The notes beneath the pieces were generated by a model. That model saw only the letters and a program-made list of their open reading frames with translations. It did no database searches and had not been told where the DNA came from. This document shows, in pieces, positions 6,289-13,411 of a stretch of 64,000 nt of DNA. This DNA is from Bryobacteraceae bacterium (GTDB lineage Bacteria; Acidobacteriota; Terriglobia; Bryobacterales; Bryobacteraceae), in NCBI GenBank assembly GCA_026002855.1, contig BPGD01000001.1:1205972-1269971 (forward strand), read 5' to 3'. A program made the translations under genes and the position numbers. Positions within the stretch are counted from its first letter, which is position 1. The number at the start of each line of letters is the position of its first letter.

Positions 6289-8040
6289 TTACTCCACCCT
6301 CAGCACGATCACCGTCTGGTCGTCGTGCACCGGGCGTCCCTCGCGGAACTGTTCCAGATCGGCCAGCATGCCGTCGGCGATCTGCTGCGCCGACAGGCCA
6401 CAGTTCGTCTCCAGATACCGCCGCAGGCCCCGCCGTCCGTACTCTTCGCCTGCGGGGTTCAACTGGTCCTGCACGCCGTCGCTGACCAGCACGACCACGT
6501 CGCCGGGCTGCGTCTCAAAGACCGTCTCATCGTAGTCAACGTTTTCCAGCAACCCCACCGGCACGCCGGCAGCGTGAGGTTGCAGGATCCGGCCCCCGCG
6601 GCAGACGAGCGGCGTGGTGGACCCCGCATTGGCCATTACGAACTCGTGCCGCCGCGCGCGCCACAACAGCAGCAGCAGGGAAACATATCGCGCCGGCACC
6701 TGCCGCTCCATCAGCGTGTCGTTGAGCGCCCGCAGCAGTTGCGCGGGACTGCGGCGCCGCGGCGCCGCGCCGCGCAGCATGCCGGTGAACAGCGCCCCGT
6801 AGAGCGCCGCCGCCGCGCCCTTGCCGCTGGAATCGCCAAAGGCGATCATCATGTTCTCGTCGTCGTACTCAAAGAAATCGTAAACGTCTCCGCTGACCAG
6901 CCGGGCGGGTTTCATCCGCACACCGACCTCGAGCCCCTGCACCGGCGGCGGAGACTGCGGCAGCAGCACCGACTGAAGATTGTGCGCCGCCTGAAGGTCC
7001 TGCTGGATCTCGCGCTCGCGCTGCGCCAGCTCCTCATACAGCCGCGCGTTTTCAATCGAGATCGCCACTGAGGGCGCAATCAGCGACAGCATCCGCACGT
7101 GGTCGTCGTTGAAGTAGCCGAGGCGCCGGCTTTCGAGATCCATCACGCCGATCACCCGGTCCTTCACGATCAGCGGCACGGCGACCTCGCTGCGGATGCC
7201 AGGATGCCACTCCACATAGCGCGGATCGGCGGAGGTGTCCGGGCAGAGAACCGGATGGCGCGACTGCGCCGCCGCGCCGGTGATTCCTTTGCCCAGCGGC
7301 AGCGATTCGCTGGCCGCCGTCCGGTCGAAACGCTGGCTGTACAGGTTGCGCAGCAGGCCCGCCGTCTCGTCGATCACCAGCACCATGAAGGCGTCGTAGT
7401 TGATCAATCGTTTGATGCTGAGGGCGATCTTTTCCAGAAGCTGGTCCAGCTTCAGGATGGAGGAAAACTCCTGCGCCATCGCCGCCAGCGTGCGCTGCGT
7501 GCGGCTCTGCCGCTCGATGCGGCGATACAGCCGCGCGTTTTCCACCGCTGCCGCCACGCGCGAAGCAATCAGTTGCAGCAGGGCGCGGTCCTGCTCGGTG
7601 AAGGCGTGGGGCGTGGTCGATTGCAGGTCGATGACGCCCACCAGCTTCTGGTGCAGCACCATCGGGACGGCCAGCTCGCTGCGCACCGCGTCCATCGCAT
7701 TCAGGTAACGGCTGTCCTCGCGCACGTCGCCCACCAGAACGGGCTGCCGCGTCGCCGCGGCTGTGCCGGTGAGGCCCTCTCCCAGCCGGATGACGAGATT
7801 CTGCATCACCTCGCGCCGGTGGCCGACGGCGTAGCGGATGCGCAGCCCCTGCCGGCGCTCGCTGTAAAGGAGAATGGCGAACAGCTCGTGGGGGATCACC
7901 TGGCGGACGATGGCCGCCACGTTCTCCATCAGCTCGTTCAGGTCGAGCGTTTCGGAGGCAATCGAGGAGACTTCCAGCAGGAAGTCGAGCAGCTCGGCGC
8001 GGTCCCGGAACCGGACGCGGCTCCTTCGTTCGTCTTCCAT
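6289..8040 (-). CDS. GAF-GAF-SpoIIE (RsbU-like) serine phosphatase
   Basis: A 583-residue soluble regulator. The order is GAF domain 1 (about 20-170), GAF domain 2 (about 185-335, containing 'AVPLIVKDRVIGVMDLES'), a short coiled coil ('LYEELAQREREIQQDLQAAH'), then a PP2C-type SpoIIE phosphatase (about 375-583) with 'VSGDVYDFFEYDDENMMIAF' and 'GDSSGKGAAAALYGALF' carrying metal-binding aspartates, and 'DVVVLVSDGVQDQ'. Such proteins dephosphorylate anti-sigma-factor antagonists in response to signals sensed by the GAF domains. No partner STAS or kinase gene is adjacent. It lies five bases after deoC and ten before lysA. Confidence 0.9.
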   Translation of the reverse strand: MEDERRSRVRFRDRAELLDFLLEVSSIASETLDLNELMENVAAIVRQVIPHELFAILLYSERRQGLRIRYAVGHRREVMQNLVIRLGEGLTGTAAATRQPVLVGDVREDSRYLNAMDAVRSELAVPMVLHQKLVGVIDLQSTTPHAFTEQDRALLQLIASRVAAAVENARLYRRIERQSRTQRTLAAMAQEFSSILKLDQLLEKIALSIKRLINYDAFMVLVIDETAGLLRNLYSQRFDRTAASESLPLGKGITGAAAQSRHPVLCPDTSADPRYVEWHPGIRSEVAVPLIVKDRVIGVMDLESRRLGYFNDDHVRMLSLIAPSVAISIENARLYEELAQREREIQQDLQAAHNLQSVLLPQSPPPVQGLEVGVRMKPARLVSGDVYDFFEYDDENMMIAFGDSSGKGAAAALYGALFTGMLRGAAPRRRSPAQLLRALNDTLMERQVPARYVSLLLLLWRARRHEFVMANAGSTTPLVCRGGRILQPHAAGVPVGLLENVDYDETVFETQPGDVVVLVSDGVQDQLNPAGEEYGRRGLRRYLETNCGLSAQQIADGMLADLEQFREGRPVHDDQTVIVLRVE

Positions 8041-8045
8041 GGCGC

Positions 8046-8909
8046 TCAGCGGGAGGCCGCCTCCACGATCCGGACGCTGGCGCTGGCGCCGATGCGCGTG
8101 GCGCCGGCCGCGGTCATCGCCTTCAGGTCTTCGAGCGTGCGGATGCCGCCGGACGCCTTGACGCCCATCTGCGGGCCCACCACCCGGCGCATCAGCGCCA
8201 CGTCGGCGGCCGTCGCCCCTCCTTTCGAGAAGCCCGTGGAGGTCTTCACGAAGTCCGCGCCGGCCAGCTTCGCCAGCGCGCAGGCTACGGCCTTTTCGGT
8301 GTCATCGAGCAGCGCCGTTTCCAGAATCACCTTGAGAATCGCCCCGTGCCGGTGGCAGGTCTCCGCCACCAGACGGATGTCAGATTCGACCACGGCGTAG
8401 TCGCCGCTCTTCAGCGCGCCAATATTCATCACCATGTCGACTTCCTGCGCGCCGTCCCGCAGCGCCAGCTCGGCTTCGCAGACCTTGGCGGCAGTGGAAG
8501 TTGCGCCCAGCGGAAAGCCGACCACGGTGCAGACCTTCACTGCCGATCCTCGCAGCTCCCGCGCCACCAGCGGCACCCAGTACGGATTCACGCACACGCT
8601 GGCAAAGCCGTAGCGGCGCGCCTCGCGGCAGACGCGGATGACATCGTCCCGCGTCGCCTCCGGCTTCAGAATCGTGTGGTCGATCAGCGCCGCCAGCGAC
8701 GGATCCACTTTCGTCAGCCGTTCGCCTGCCGACACGCGGTCCGCGCCGGCGGCGACAATGGCCCGCGTCTTGGCAGCGCACATCTGGACGCACCGCTGCA
8801 CGCACCCCGGACAGACTTCGCCCTCGGCGGCCACGCCTTCGCCACAGACGCCGGCCAGAATTTCGTCCGCAATTTCCGCCGCTATTTTTTCGAGTTCTGC
8901 GGAGTCCAC
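8046..8909 (-). CDS. deoC: Deoxyribose-phosphate aldolase with a microcompartment-cargo-like N-terminal extension
   Basis: A 287-residue class I aldolase that splits 2-deoxyribose 5-phosphate to glyceraldehyde 3-phosphate and acetaldehyde. The canonical barrel starts near residue 73 ('[15 protein letters not shown]'). The Schiff-base Lys is Lys222 in '[14 protein letters not shown]', with Asp158 in '[10 protein letters not shown]'. The first ~70 residues are extra. An amphipathic helix (about residues 4-20, Leu6/Ile9/Ile13/Ile17) resembles the encapsulation peptides of microcompartment enzymes. It is followed by five Cys at 22, 33, 36, 40 and 44. I chose GTG 8909 because no ATG exists in the right region. 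It overlaps rpiB by 28 bases. Confidence 0.88.
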   Translation of the reverse strand: MDSAELEKIAAEIADEILAGVCGEGVAAEGEVCPGCVQRCVQMCAAKTRAIVAAGADRVSAGERLTKVDPSLAALIDHTILKPEATRDDVIRVCREARRYGFASVCVNPYWVPLVARELRGSAVKVCTVVGFPLGATSTAAKVCEAELALRDGAQEVDMVMNIGALKSGDYAVVESDIRLVAETCHRHGAILKVILETALLDDTEKAVACALAKLAGADFVKTSTGFSKGGATAADVALMRRVVGPQMGVKASGGIRTLEDLKAMTAAGATRIGASASVRIVEAASR

Positions 8910-9517
8910 GATGAATACCGCCGTTCGATTTCCGTGATCTTCGCGGCGCGCGCGGCGTGCCGGCCGCCGCCGCACGGCGTGGCGAGCCAGGTGCGCACCA
9001 CGTCCTCGGCCTGGCTTGGGGTCAGCATCCGGCCGCCCAGAGTGAGCACGTTCGCGTGGTTGTGCTCGCGGCTGTTCCGCGCGGAAGCCCTATCATAGCA
9101 TAGGGCTGCGCGTACGCCCGGCACCTTGTTGGCGGCCATCGCGCTGCCGATGCCGGCGCCATCGGCGATGATGCCCAGCGCCGCCCGGCCTTCGGCCACC
9201 CGCAGCGCGACGGCGTGGGCGATGTCCGGGTAGTCCGCGGGTTTTTCCTCGTAAATTCCCACGTCCTCCACGCGCCAGCCGAGCCCGGCCAGCAGCGGTT
9301 TCAGCCGCTCCTTGAGCGGAAAGCCGCCGTGATCGGCGCCGATGGCGATGGTTCGCTCCGGCTCGGCCAGCGCCGCCAGTTCCTCGGCGTCCATCTCGAC
9401 GATTTCAACGCCCCGTTCGCGCGCCAGGTCGCGGGCCGACGGCGTCCACAGCGCACCGCGCTCAACGCGGAACACGCCCCCGGCGGGAATGTCCTGCACC
9501 GTGACCACGCGCCGCAT
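8882..9517 (-). CDS. rpiB: RpiB/LacAB-family sugar-phosphate isomerase with N-terminal extension and no catalytic Cys
   Basis: About 211 residues. From residue 56 it is a ribose-5-phosphate isomerase B fold: '[16 protein letters not shown]', '[10 protein letters not shown]', '[15 protein letters not shown]', '[16 protein letters not shown]'. In classical RpiB the active-site loop is C-G-T-G; here it is D-G-A-G (Asp119), so the catalytic base Cys is missing. Residues 1-50 are an added segment ('[20 protein letters not shown]', then [11 protein letters not shown]). It recalls the 'LTPSAR' stretch of the microcompartment protein EutT. The start may be 9541 instead. rpiB leads a four-gene minus-strand run and overlaps deoC. 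Confidence 0.8.
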   Translation of the reverse strand: MRRVVTVQDIPAGGVFRVERGALWTPSARDLARERGVEIVEMDAEELAALAEPERTIAIGADHGGFPLKERLKPLLAGLGWRVEDVGIYEEKPADYPDIAHAVALRVAEGRAALGIIADGAGIGSAMAANKVPGVRAALCYDRASARNSREHNHANVLTLGGRMLTPSQAEDVVRTWLATPCGGGRHAARAAKITEIERRYSSWTPQNSKK

Positions 9518-9541
9518 CGCCTTGATGATCGCACACCCCAT

Positions 9542-9600
9542 GCCGATTCCGGGAACAGCGCGGGCCGCAATCCCGTATACTAAGGCGAAACGGAGGCACT
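9542..9600. promoter_or_regulatory. Divergent promoter region, rpiB / SPFH operon
   Basis: A short gap between divergent operons. TATACT at 9576-9581 is a near-consensus -10 for the plus strand, 19 bases before the ATG at 9601, implying a very short leader. A GGAGG ribosome site lies at 9591-9595 ('CGGAGGCACT'). No good -35 is visible at the expected place. Confidence 0.45.
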
Positions 9601-10665
9601 ATGCCGCTGGGCGACCAGATCCGCTCATTCATCAAGAAGCAGTTCATCGACGTCATCCAGTGGACGGACCAGGAGGAGGGCGTTCTCGTCTACCGGTTCC
9701 CCATGCAGGACATGGAGATCCAGAACGGCGCCCAGCTCACCGTCCGCGAGAGCCAGGCGGCGATGTTCGTCAACGAGGGCCGCTGCGCCGACATCTTCGG
9801 CCCCGGCCTCTACACGCTCAACACCCGCACGCTGCCGGTGCTGACCAACCTCATGAACTGGGACAAGCTCTTCCAGAGCCCGTTCAAGAGCGACGTCTAC
9901 TTCTTCAGCACGCGGCAGCAGATCGGCCAGCGCTGGGGCACCGCCCAGCCGGTCACCATCCGCGACCGGGATTTTGGCGCCATCCGCCTGCGTGGCTATG
10001 GCGTCTATAGCTGGCACATCGAGAACCCGAAACTCTTTCTGACCAAAGTGAGCGGCTTCGGCGAGAAGTACACTCTGGCCGAAGTGGAGCCGCAATTGCG
10101 GCAGATCATCGTCGCCCACATCTCCGACGCCTTCGCCGAAAGCGGGCTACCGTTTCTCGACATGGCGGCCAACTACCTGGAAGTGGGCGAGCGCATCAAG
10201 ACCACGGTGACTCCCGTGTTTGCCGAGCTGGGCATCGCACTGGATCAGTTCGCGGTGGAGAACCTCTCGCTGCCCGAGGAGCTCCAGAAGTATCTCGACA
10301 CGCGCGTCGGCATGAACATGATCGGCAACATGCAGCAGTACACGCAGTTTCAGGCGGCGCAGTCATTGCCGATCGCCGCGGCCAATGAAGGCGGCGGCGG
10401 GCTGGCCGGGCTGGGCGTCGGCCTGGGCGCCGGTCTGGGTCTCGGCAACGTGATGGCGCAGTCGATGGGTGCCCAGATGCAGCCGCCCACGCAGCCGCCG
10501 CAGGCGCCCCCGGCTCCGCCCCAGCCGCCCGCAGGCGTACCGCCGGCGGCCCCGGCCGCCGCGGCCGGCGCTGCCGCAGCAGCGCTGAAGTTCTGCCTCG
10601 AATGCGGACAGCAGATTCCGCGGCAGGCGAAGTTCTGCCCGGAGTGTGGCAAGCCTCAGGCCTGA
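9601..10665 (+). CDS. SPFH/Band-7 (virion-core-like) protein with C-terminal zinc ribbon
   Basis: A 354-residue protein. Residues about 1-240 match the SPFH-type family often annotated 'virion core protein/YdjI-like': 'QFIDVIQWTDQEEGVLVYRF', 'GAQLTVRESQAAMFVNEGR', 'GPGLYTLNTRTLPVL', 'DRDFGAIRLRGYGVYSWHI'. A Gly-rich then Pro/Ala-rich linker follows (about 258-325), then a zinc ribbon with two CxxC pairs (LECGQ and PECGK) at the C-terminus. There is no signal peptide or transmembrane helix; these proteins associate peripherally with membranes and form scaffolds. It is the first gene of an eight-gene run with polyamine enzymes and DUF350/DUF4178 proteins. Confidence 0.85.
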   Translation: MPLGDQIRSFIKKQFIDVIQWTDQEEGVLVYRFPMQDMEIQNGAQLTVRESQAAMFVNEGRCADIFGPGLYTLNTRTLPVLTNLMNWDKLFQSPFKSDVYFFSTRQQIGQRWGTAQPVTIRDRDFGAIRLRGYGVYSWHIENPKLFLTKVSGFGEKYTLAEVEPQLRQIIVAHISDAFAESGLPFLDMAANYLEVGERIKTTVTPVFAELGIALDQFAVENLSLPEELQKYLDTRVGMNMIGNMQQYTQFQAAQSLPIAAANEGGGGLAGLGVGLGAGLGLGNVMAQSMGAQMQPPTQPPQAPPAPPQPPAGVPPAAPAAAAGAAAAALKFCLECGQQIPRQAKFCPECGKPQA

Positions 10666-10690
10666 CGTTCGCGCGGAAACGGCATCCGCC

Positions 10691-11038
10691 ATGATGGCCG
10701 GTCTCGAGTGGGTTGTCGAAGCGGGAGGCTGCGATGCCGCCCTGCTGGCATCGCAGCCCGCGCTCGAGTCTCTGTTTGGCGAACTGATCGCCGCGCTGGA
10801 TCTCCATCCCGTGGCGCCGCCCGTGTGGCGCGAATTCCCCGGCACGGGCGGCCTCACCGGCGTGCTACTGCTCAGCGAGTCCCATCTCACTATTCACACC
10901 TGGCCCGAGCACGGCTTCCTCGCGCTGAACCTCTACTGCTGCCGGCCGCGCCCGGCCTGGGACTTTGAAACGCAGCTCGCAAGGCGCTTCCGCGCGGCGA
11001 ACGTCCGGGTCCGCCTGCTCGAAAGGGGCCTGCCGTGA
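10691..11038 (+). CDS. speH: S-adenosylmethionine decarboxylase proenzyme (prokaryotic class 1B type)
   Basis: A 115-residue pyruvoyl enzyme precursor that makes decarboxylated AdoMet, the aminopropyl donor. The self-cleavage and pyruvoyl site is Glu63|Ser64 in 'LLSESHLTIHTWPEHG', with the processing His and catalytic Cys region ('LALNLYCC') following. The length matches the short archaeal/Bacillus-type SpeH. The start is one of two adjacent ATGs, 10691 or 10694. It begins 25 bases after the SPFH gene and overlaps the next by GTGA. Its product is presumably used by the spermidine-synthase homologue at 13412. Confidence 0.9.
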   Translation: MMAGLEWVVEAGGCDAALLASQPALESLFGELIAALDLHPVAPPVWREFPGTGGLTGVLLLSESHLTIHTWPEHGFLALNLYCCRPRPAWDFETQLARRFRAANVRVRLLERGLP

Positions 11039-11667
11039 GGCGCACAGCGGAGTGCCCGTCTTGCGGGGCGCCGGTCCAGTTTGCCTGGTCCGGCGCGGTC
11101 CAGACGGCCTGCCCGTACTGTCACTCGATCCTTGTGCGGCATGACGTGAATCTGGAAAAGGTAGGCATCACCGCGGATCTGCCTCCCGATGCCAGTCCTA
11201 TCCAGCTCTTCACCGAGGGCGTCTTCGACAACCGGCGGTTCACCGTCATCGGCCGGATCCGCTACGAGTGGGAACAGGGCGGATGGAACGAATGGCACCT
11301 TCTGTTTCAGGACCAGACGAGCGGGTGGCTGAGCGACGCGCAGGCCGAGTACGCCATCAGCTTCCTCGTGGCTCCGCCCGCGCCGCTGCCCCCGCCGGAC
11401 CAGTTGGCGCCGGGCCAGCTCCTTCAGATCTCCGGCGCGCCGTTCTATGTCACGCACCTCACGCGCGTCCGCTATGTAGGCTTCGAGGGCGAGTTGCCCT
11501 TTACCACCGCTGACCGCTCCGAGTTCCTCACCGCCGACCTGCGCACCTTCGACGCGCGCTTCGCCACCATTGATTACTCCGAGCAGCCGCCATTGCTGTT
11601 CGCCGGGCGATTCGTGGAGTTCGACGAACTGCGGCTGGCCAACCTCCGGGAGTTCGAAGGATGGTGA
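11035..11667 (+). CDS. DUF4178-like protein with N-terminal zinc ribbon
   Basis: A 210-residue protein. It has an N-terminal zinc ribbon (CPSC near residue 7, CPYC near residue 24), followed by a DUF4178-type beta domain: 'FTEGVFDNRRFTVIGRIRYE', 'WNEWHLLFQDQTSGWLSDAQ'. No membrane segment is visible. The GTG start at 11035 overlaps the SpeH stop by GTGA. It is paralogous to the next gene, which has the same ribbon plus DUF4178 arrangement with membrane helices added. The biochemical role of DUF4178 is not known to me. Confidence 0.75.
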   Translation: MRRTAECPSCGAPVQFAWSGAVQTACPYCHSILVRHDVNLEKVGITADLPPDASPIQLFTEGVFDNRRFTVIGRIRYEWEQGGWNEWHLLFQDQTSGWLSDAQAEYAISFLVAPPAPLPPPDQLAPGQLLQISGAPFYVTHLTRVRYVGFEGELPFTTADRSEFLTADLRTFDARFATIDYSEQPPLLFAGRFVEFDELRLANLREFEGW

Positions 11668-12986
11668 CGCAGAACCGAGTGCCCGCCCCGAGGCCGCTCT
11701 CCTGCCCCAACTGCGGCGGGCGGATCGAGCTGCGCGGGTTCGCACACACCCGCACCGCCGTCTGCATCCAGTGCTGCACGGTGCTCGACACCTCCACGCC
11801 CGAACTGCGCATTCTTCAGCGGTTCGATGAGGCCATGCGCGTCCGCCCGCTCATCCCTCTGGGCACGCGCGGCACGCTTCAGGGGAAGAAGTGGGAGGTG
11901 ATCGGCTTCCAGGTGCGCGCGATCCGCGTCGACGGCGTGCCCTACAGCTGGCACGAGTATCTGCTGTTCAACCCGTATGCCGGCTTCCGCTATCTGACTC
12001 ACTACGACGGACACTGGAACTTTGTCTCCACCGTTCGCGCGCTGCCGGCCTTCACCAGCTTCCGCGGGCGCAAGGCCGCCGTCCTCGAAGGCAGAACCTA
12101 CCGCCACTTCCAGACGGCCACGGCAACGACGACGTTCGTGATGGGCGAGTTTCCCTGGGCCGTGCGCGTCGGCGAGACGGTCACCGCCGAGGACTACATC
12201 GCGCCGCCCTGGATCCTTTCGAGCGAATCCGACGGCAAGGAGATCAACTGGTCGAGGGGCATCTATCTGACGGGCGCCGAGATCTGGAAGGCATTCTCGC
12301 TGCCTGGCTCGCCGCCGCAGGCCCAGGGCGTCTACGCCAACCAGCCCAACCCGTATGCGGACGGGATGCGGCGCGCCTGGCGCACCTTTGCGGTGCTCGC
12401 GCTGTTGTGGGTGGCGGCGCTGGCCGCGCACTGGGCGCTCTCTTCGAACCGCGAGCTGTTCCGCGGCTCGTATCACTTTGCCGCGAACACTCCAGGCGAG
12501 CATTCGCTGGTCACCAACGTCTTCACCGTTCCCGGCGATGGCAACGTGGAGGTGCAGATCCGCACCGATCTGGACAACAACTGGGCCTACTTCCACCTGG
12601 CGCTGCTTGCCGAGGACGGCTCGCGCGGCTTCGATTTCGGCCGCGAGGTCAGCTACTATCATGGACGCGACTCCGACGGAAGCTGGAGCGAAGGCCGGCG
12701 CTCGGCGGCGGCAACGCTGGCCCGCGTGCCCGCCGGGCGCTATTATCTGCGCATTGAACCGGAGATGGATGCGCAGGCCAGCTTTGGTTCGCCCGCCGGA
12801 ATGAGCATGAATTATGAGATCATCGTCCGGCATGACACGCCACGGCCGTGGCTGTTCCTGCTGGCCCTGCCGCTGCTGCTGATCCCGGCGGTGGTCCGCT
12901 CCTTCAAGGCGATTGGCATGGAGACGGCGCGCTGGTCGGAGAGCGATTACGGTACCTCTGTCGGAATTTCGGGAGACGAGGAATGA
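11661..12986 (+). CDS. DUF4178-like membrane protein with zinc ribbon
   Basis: A 441-residue protein. It has an N-terminal zinc ribbon (CPNC near residue 14; a second pair, CIQC), then a DUF4178-like domain ('LGTRGTLQGKKWEVIGFQVR', 'YSWHEYLLFNPYAGFRYLTH'). A transmembrane helix lies near residues 236-253 ('TFAVLALLWVAALAAHWAL'). Next comes a probable extracytoplasmic beta-rich domain ('VFTVPGDGNVEVQIRTDL'), then a second helix near 395-412. The tail is cytoplasmic and acidic. It overlaps the previous gene by 7 bases and the next by ATGA. It probably anchors the polyamine/SPFH module to the membrane. Confidence 0.75.
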   Translation: MVTQNRVPAPRPLSCPNCGGRIELRGFAHTRTAVCIQCCTVLDTSTPELRILQRFDEAMRVRPLIPLGTRGTLQGKKWEVIGFQVRAIRVDGVPYSWHEYLLFNPYAGFRYLTHYDGHWNFVSTVRALPAFTSFRGRKAAVLEGRTYRHFQTATATTTFVMGEFPWAVRVGETVTAEDYIAPPWILSSESDGKEINWSRGIYLTGAEIWKAFSLPGSPPQAQGVYANQPNPYADGMRRAWRTFAVLALLWVAALAAHWALSSNRELFRGSYHFAANTPGEHSLVTNVFTVPGDGNVEVQIRTDLDNNWAYFHLALLAEDGSRGFDFGREVSYYHGRDSDGSWSEGRRSAAATLARVPAGRYYLRIEPEMDAQASFGSPAGMSMNYEIIVRHDTPRPWLFLLALPLLLIPAVVRSFKAIGMETARWSESDYGTSVGISGDEE

Positions 12987-13171
12987 AGTTTTCGCTGCCG
13001 TATCTTCTCTACGGGCTGCTGGTGCTGGGCGGAACGCAGTACGCTGCGCGCTCCGGCTGGTTCGCCGCGCCCGCCACCGAAGTGAGGAACGTGCCCAGAT
13101 CCATTCGCGAGAATCCGGGCGTCTATCGCTCGCACTATTCCTGGCTGCCCCGCTGGTTTGGAGGGAAATGA
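12983..13171 (+). CDS. Small (62 aa) membrane or secreted protein of the polyamine/SPFH module
   Basis: Starts at ATG 12983 after a GGGAGACGAGGA ribosome site and overlaps the upstream stop by ATGA. The N-terminus (MKFSLPYLLYGLLVLGGTQY) is a hydrophobic anchor or signal. The remaining ~40 residues are basic and aromatic ('SWLPRWFGGK' at the end). I do not recognise a family. Its place between DUF4178 and DUF350 genes, with tight coupling on both sides (three bases to the next gene), makes it a real component of this cluster. Confidence 0.7.
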   Translation: MKFSLPYLLYGLLVLGGTQYAARSGWFAAPATEVRNVPRSIRENPGVYRSHYSWLPRWFGGK

Positions 13172-13174
13172 CCC

Positions 13175-13390
13175 ATGAGCTCCATCGTGCATCTGGATGC
13201 GCTGCTGAACGCCGTCATCTTCGCGGTGCTCGGCGTGGTGATCCTGGTGGTCTCGTTCGTTCTGTGGGACAAGATCACGCCCTATGATCTCTGGCGCGAG
13301 ATCATCGAAAAGCAGAACACCGCCCTGGCGATCTTCGCCGGGTTCATGGCGCTTGGCATCGCCATCATCGTCGCCGCGGCGGTCCACTAG
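13175..13390 (+). CDS. DUF350 small membrane protein
   Basis: A 71-residue protein with two predicted transmembrane helices: about 11-31 ('LNAVIFAVLGVVILVVSFVL') and about 49-69 ('ALAIFAGFMALGIAIIVAAA'). The connecting loop 'WDKITPYDLWREIIEKQNTA' is the recognisable DUF350 (YjfL-like) signature. Members often occur in tandem-repeat form; this is a single repeat and probably oligomerises. Function unknown; it is located in the inner membrane. It sits three bases after the 62-residue gene. Confidence 0.8.
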   Translation: MSSIVHLDALLNAVIFAVLGVVILVVSFVLWDKITPYDLWREIIEKQNTALAIFAGFMALGIAIIVAAAVH

Positions 13391-13411
13391 CCGCGGGACG
13401 CGGAAAGCAGC

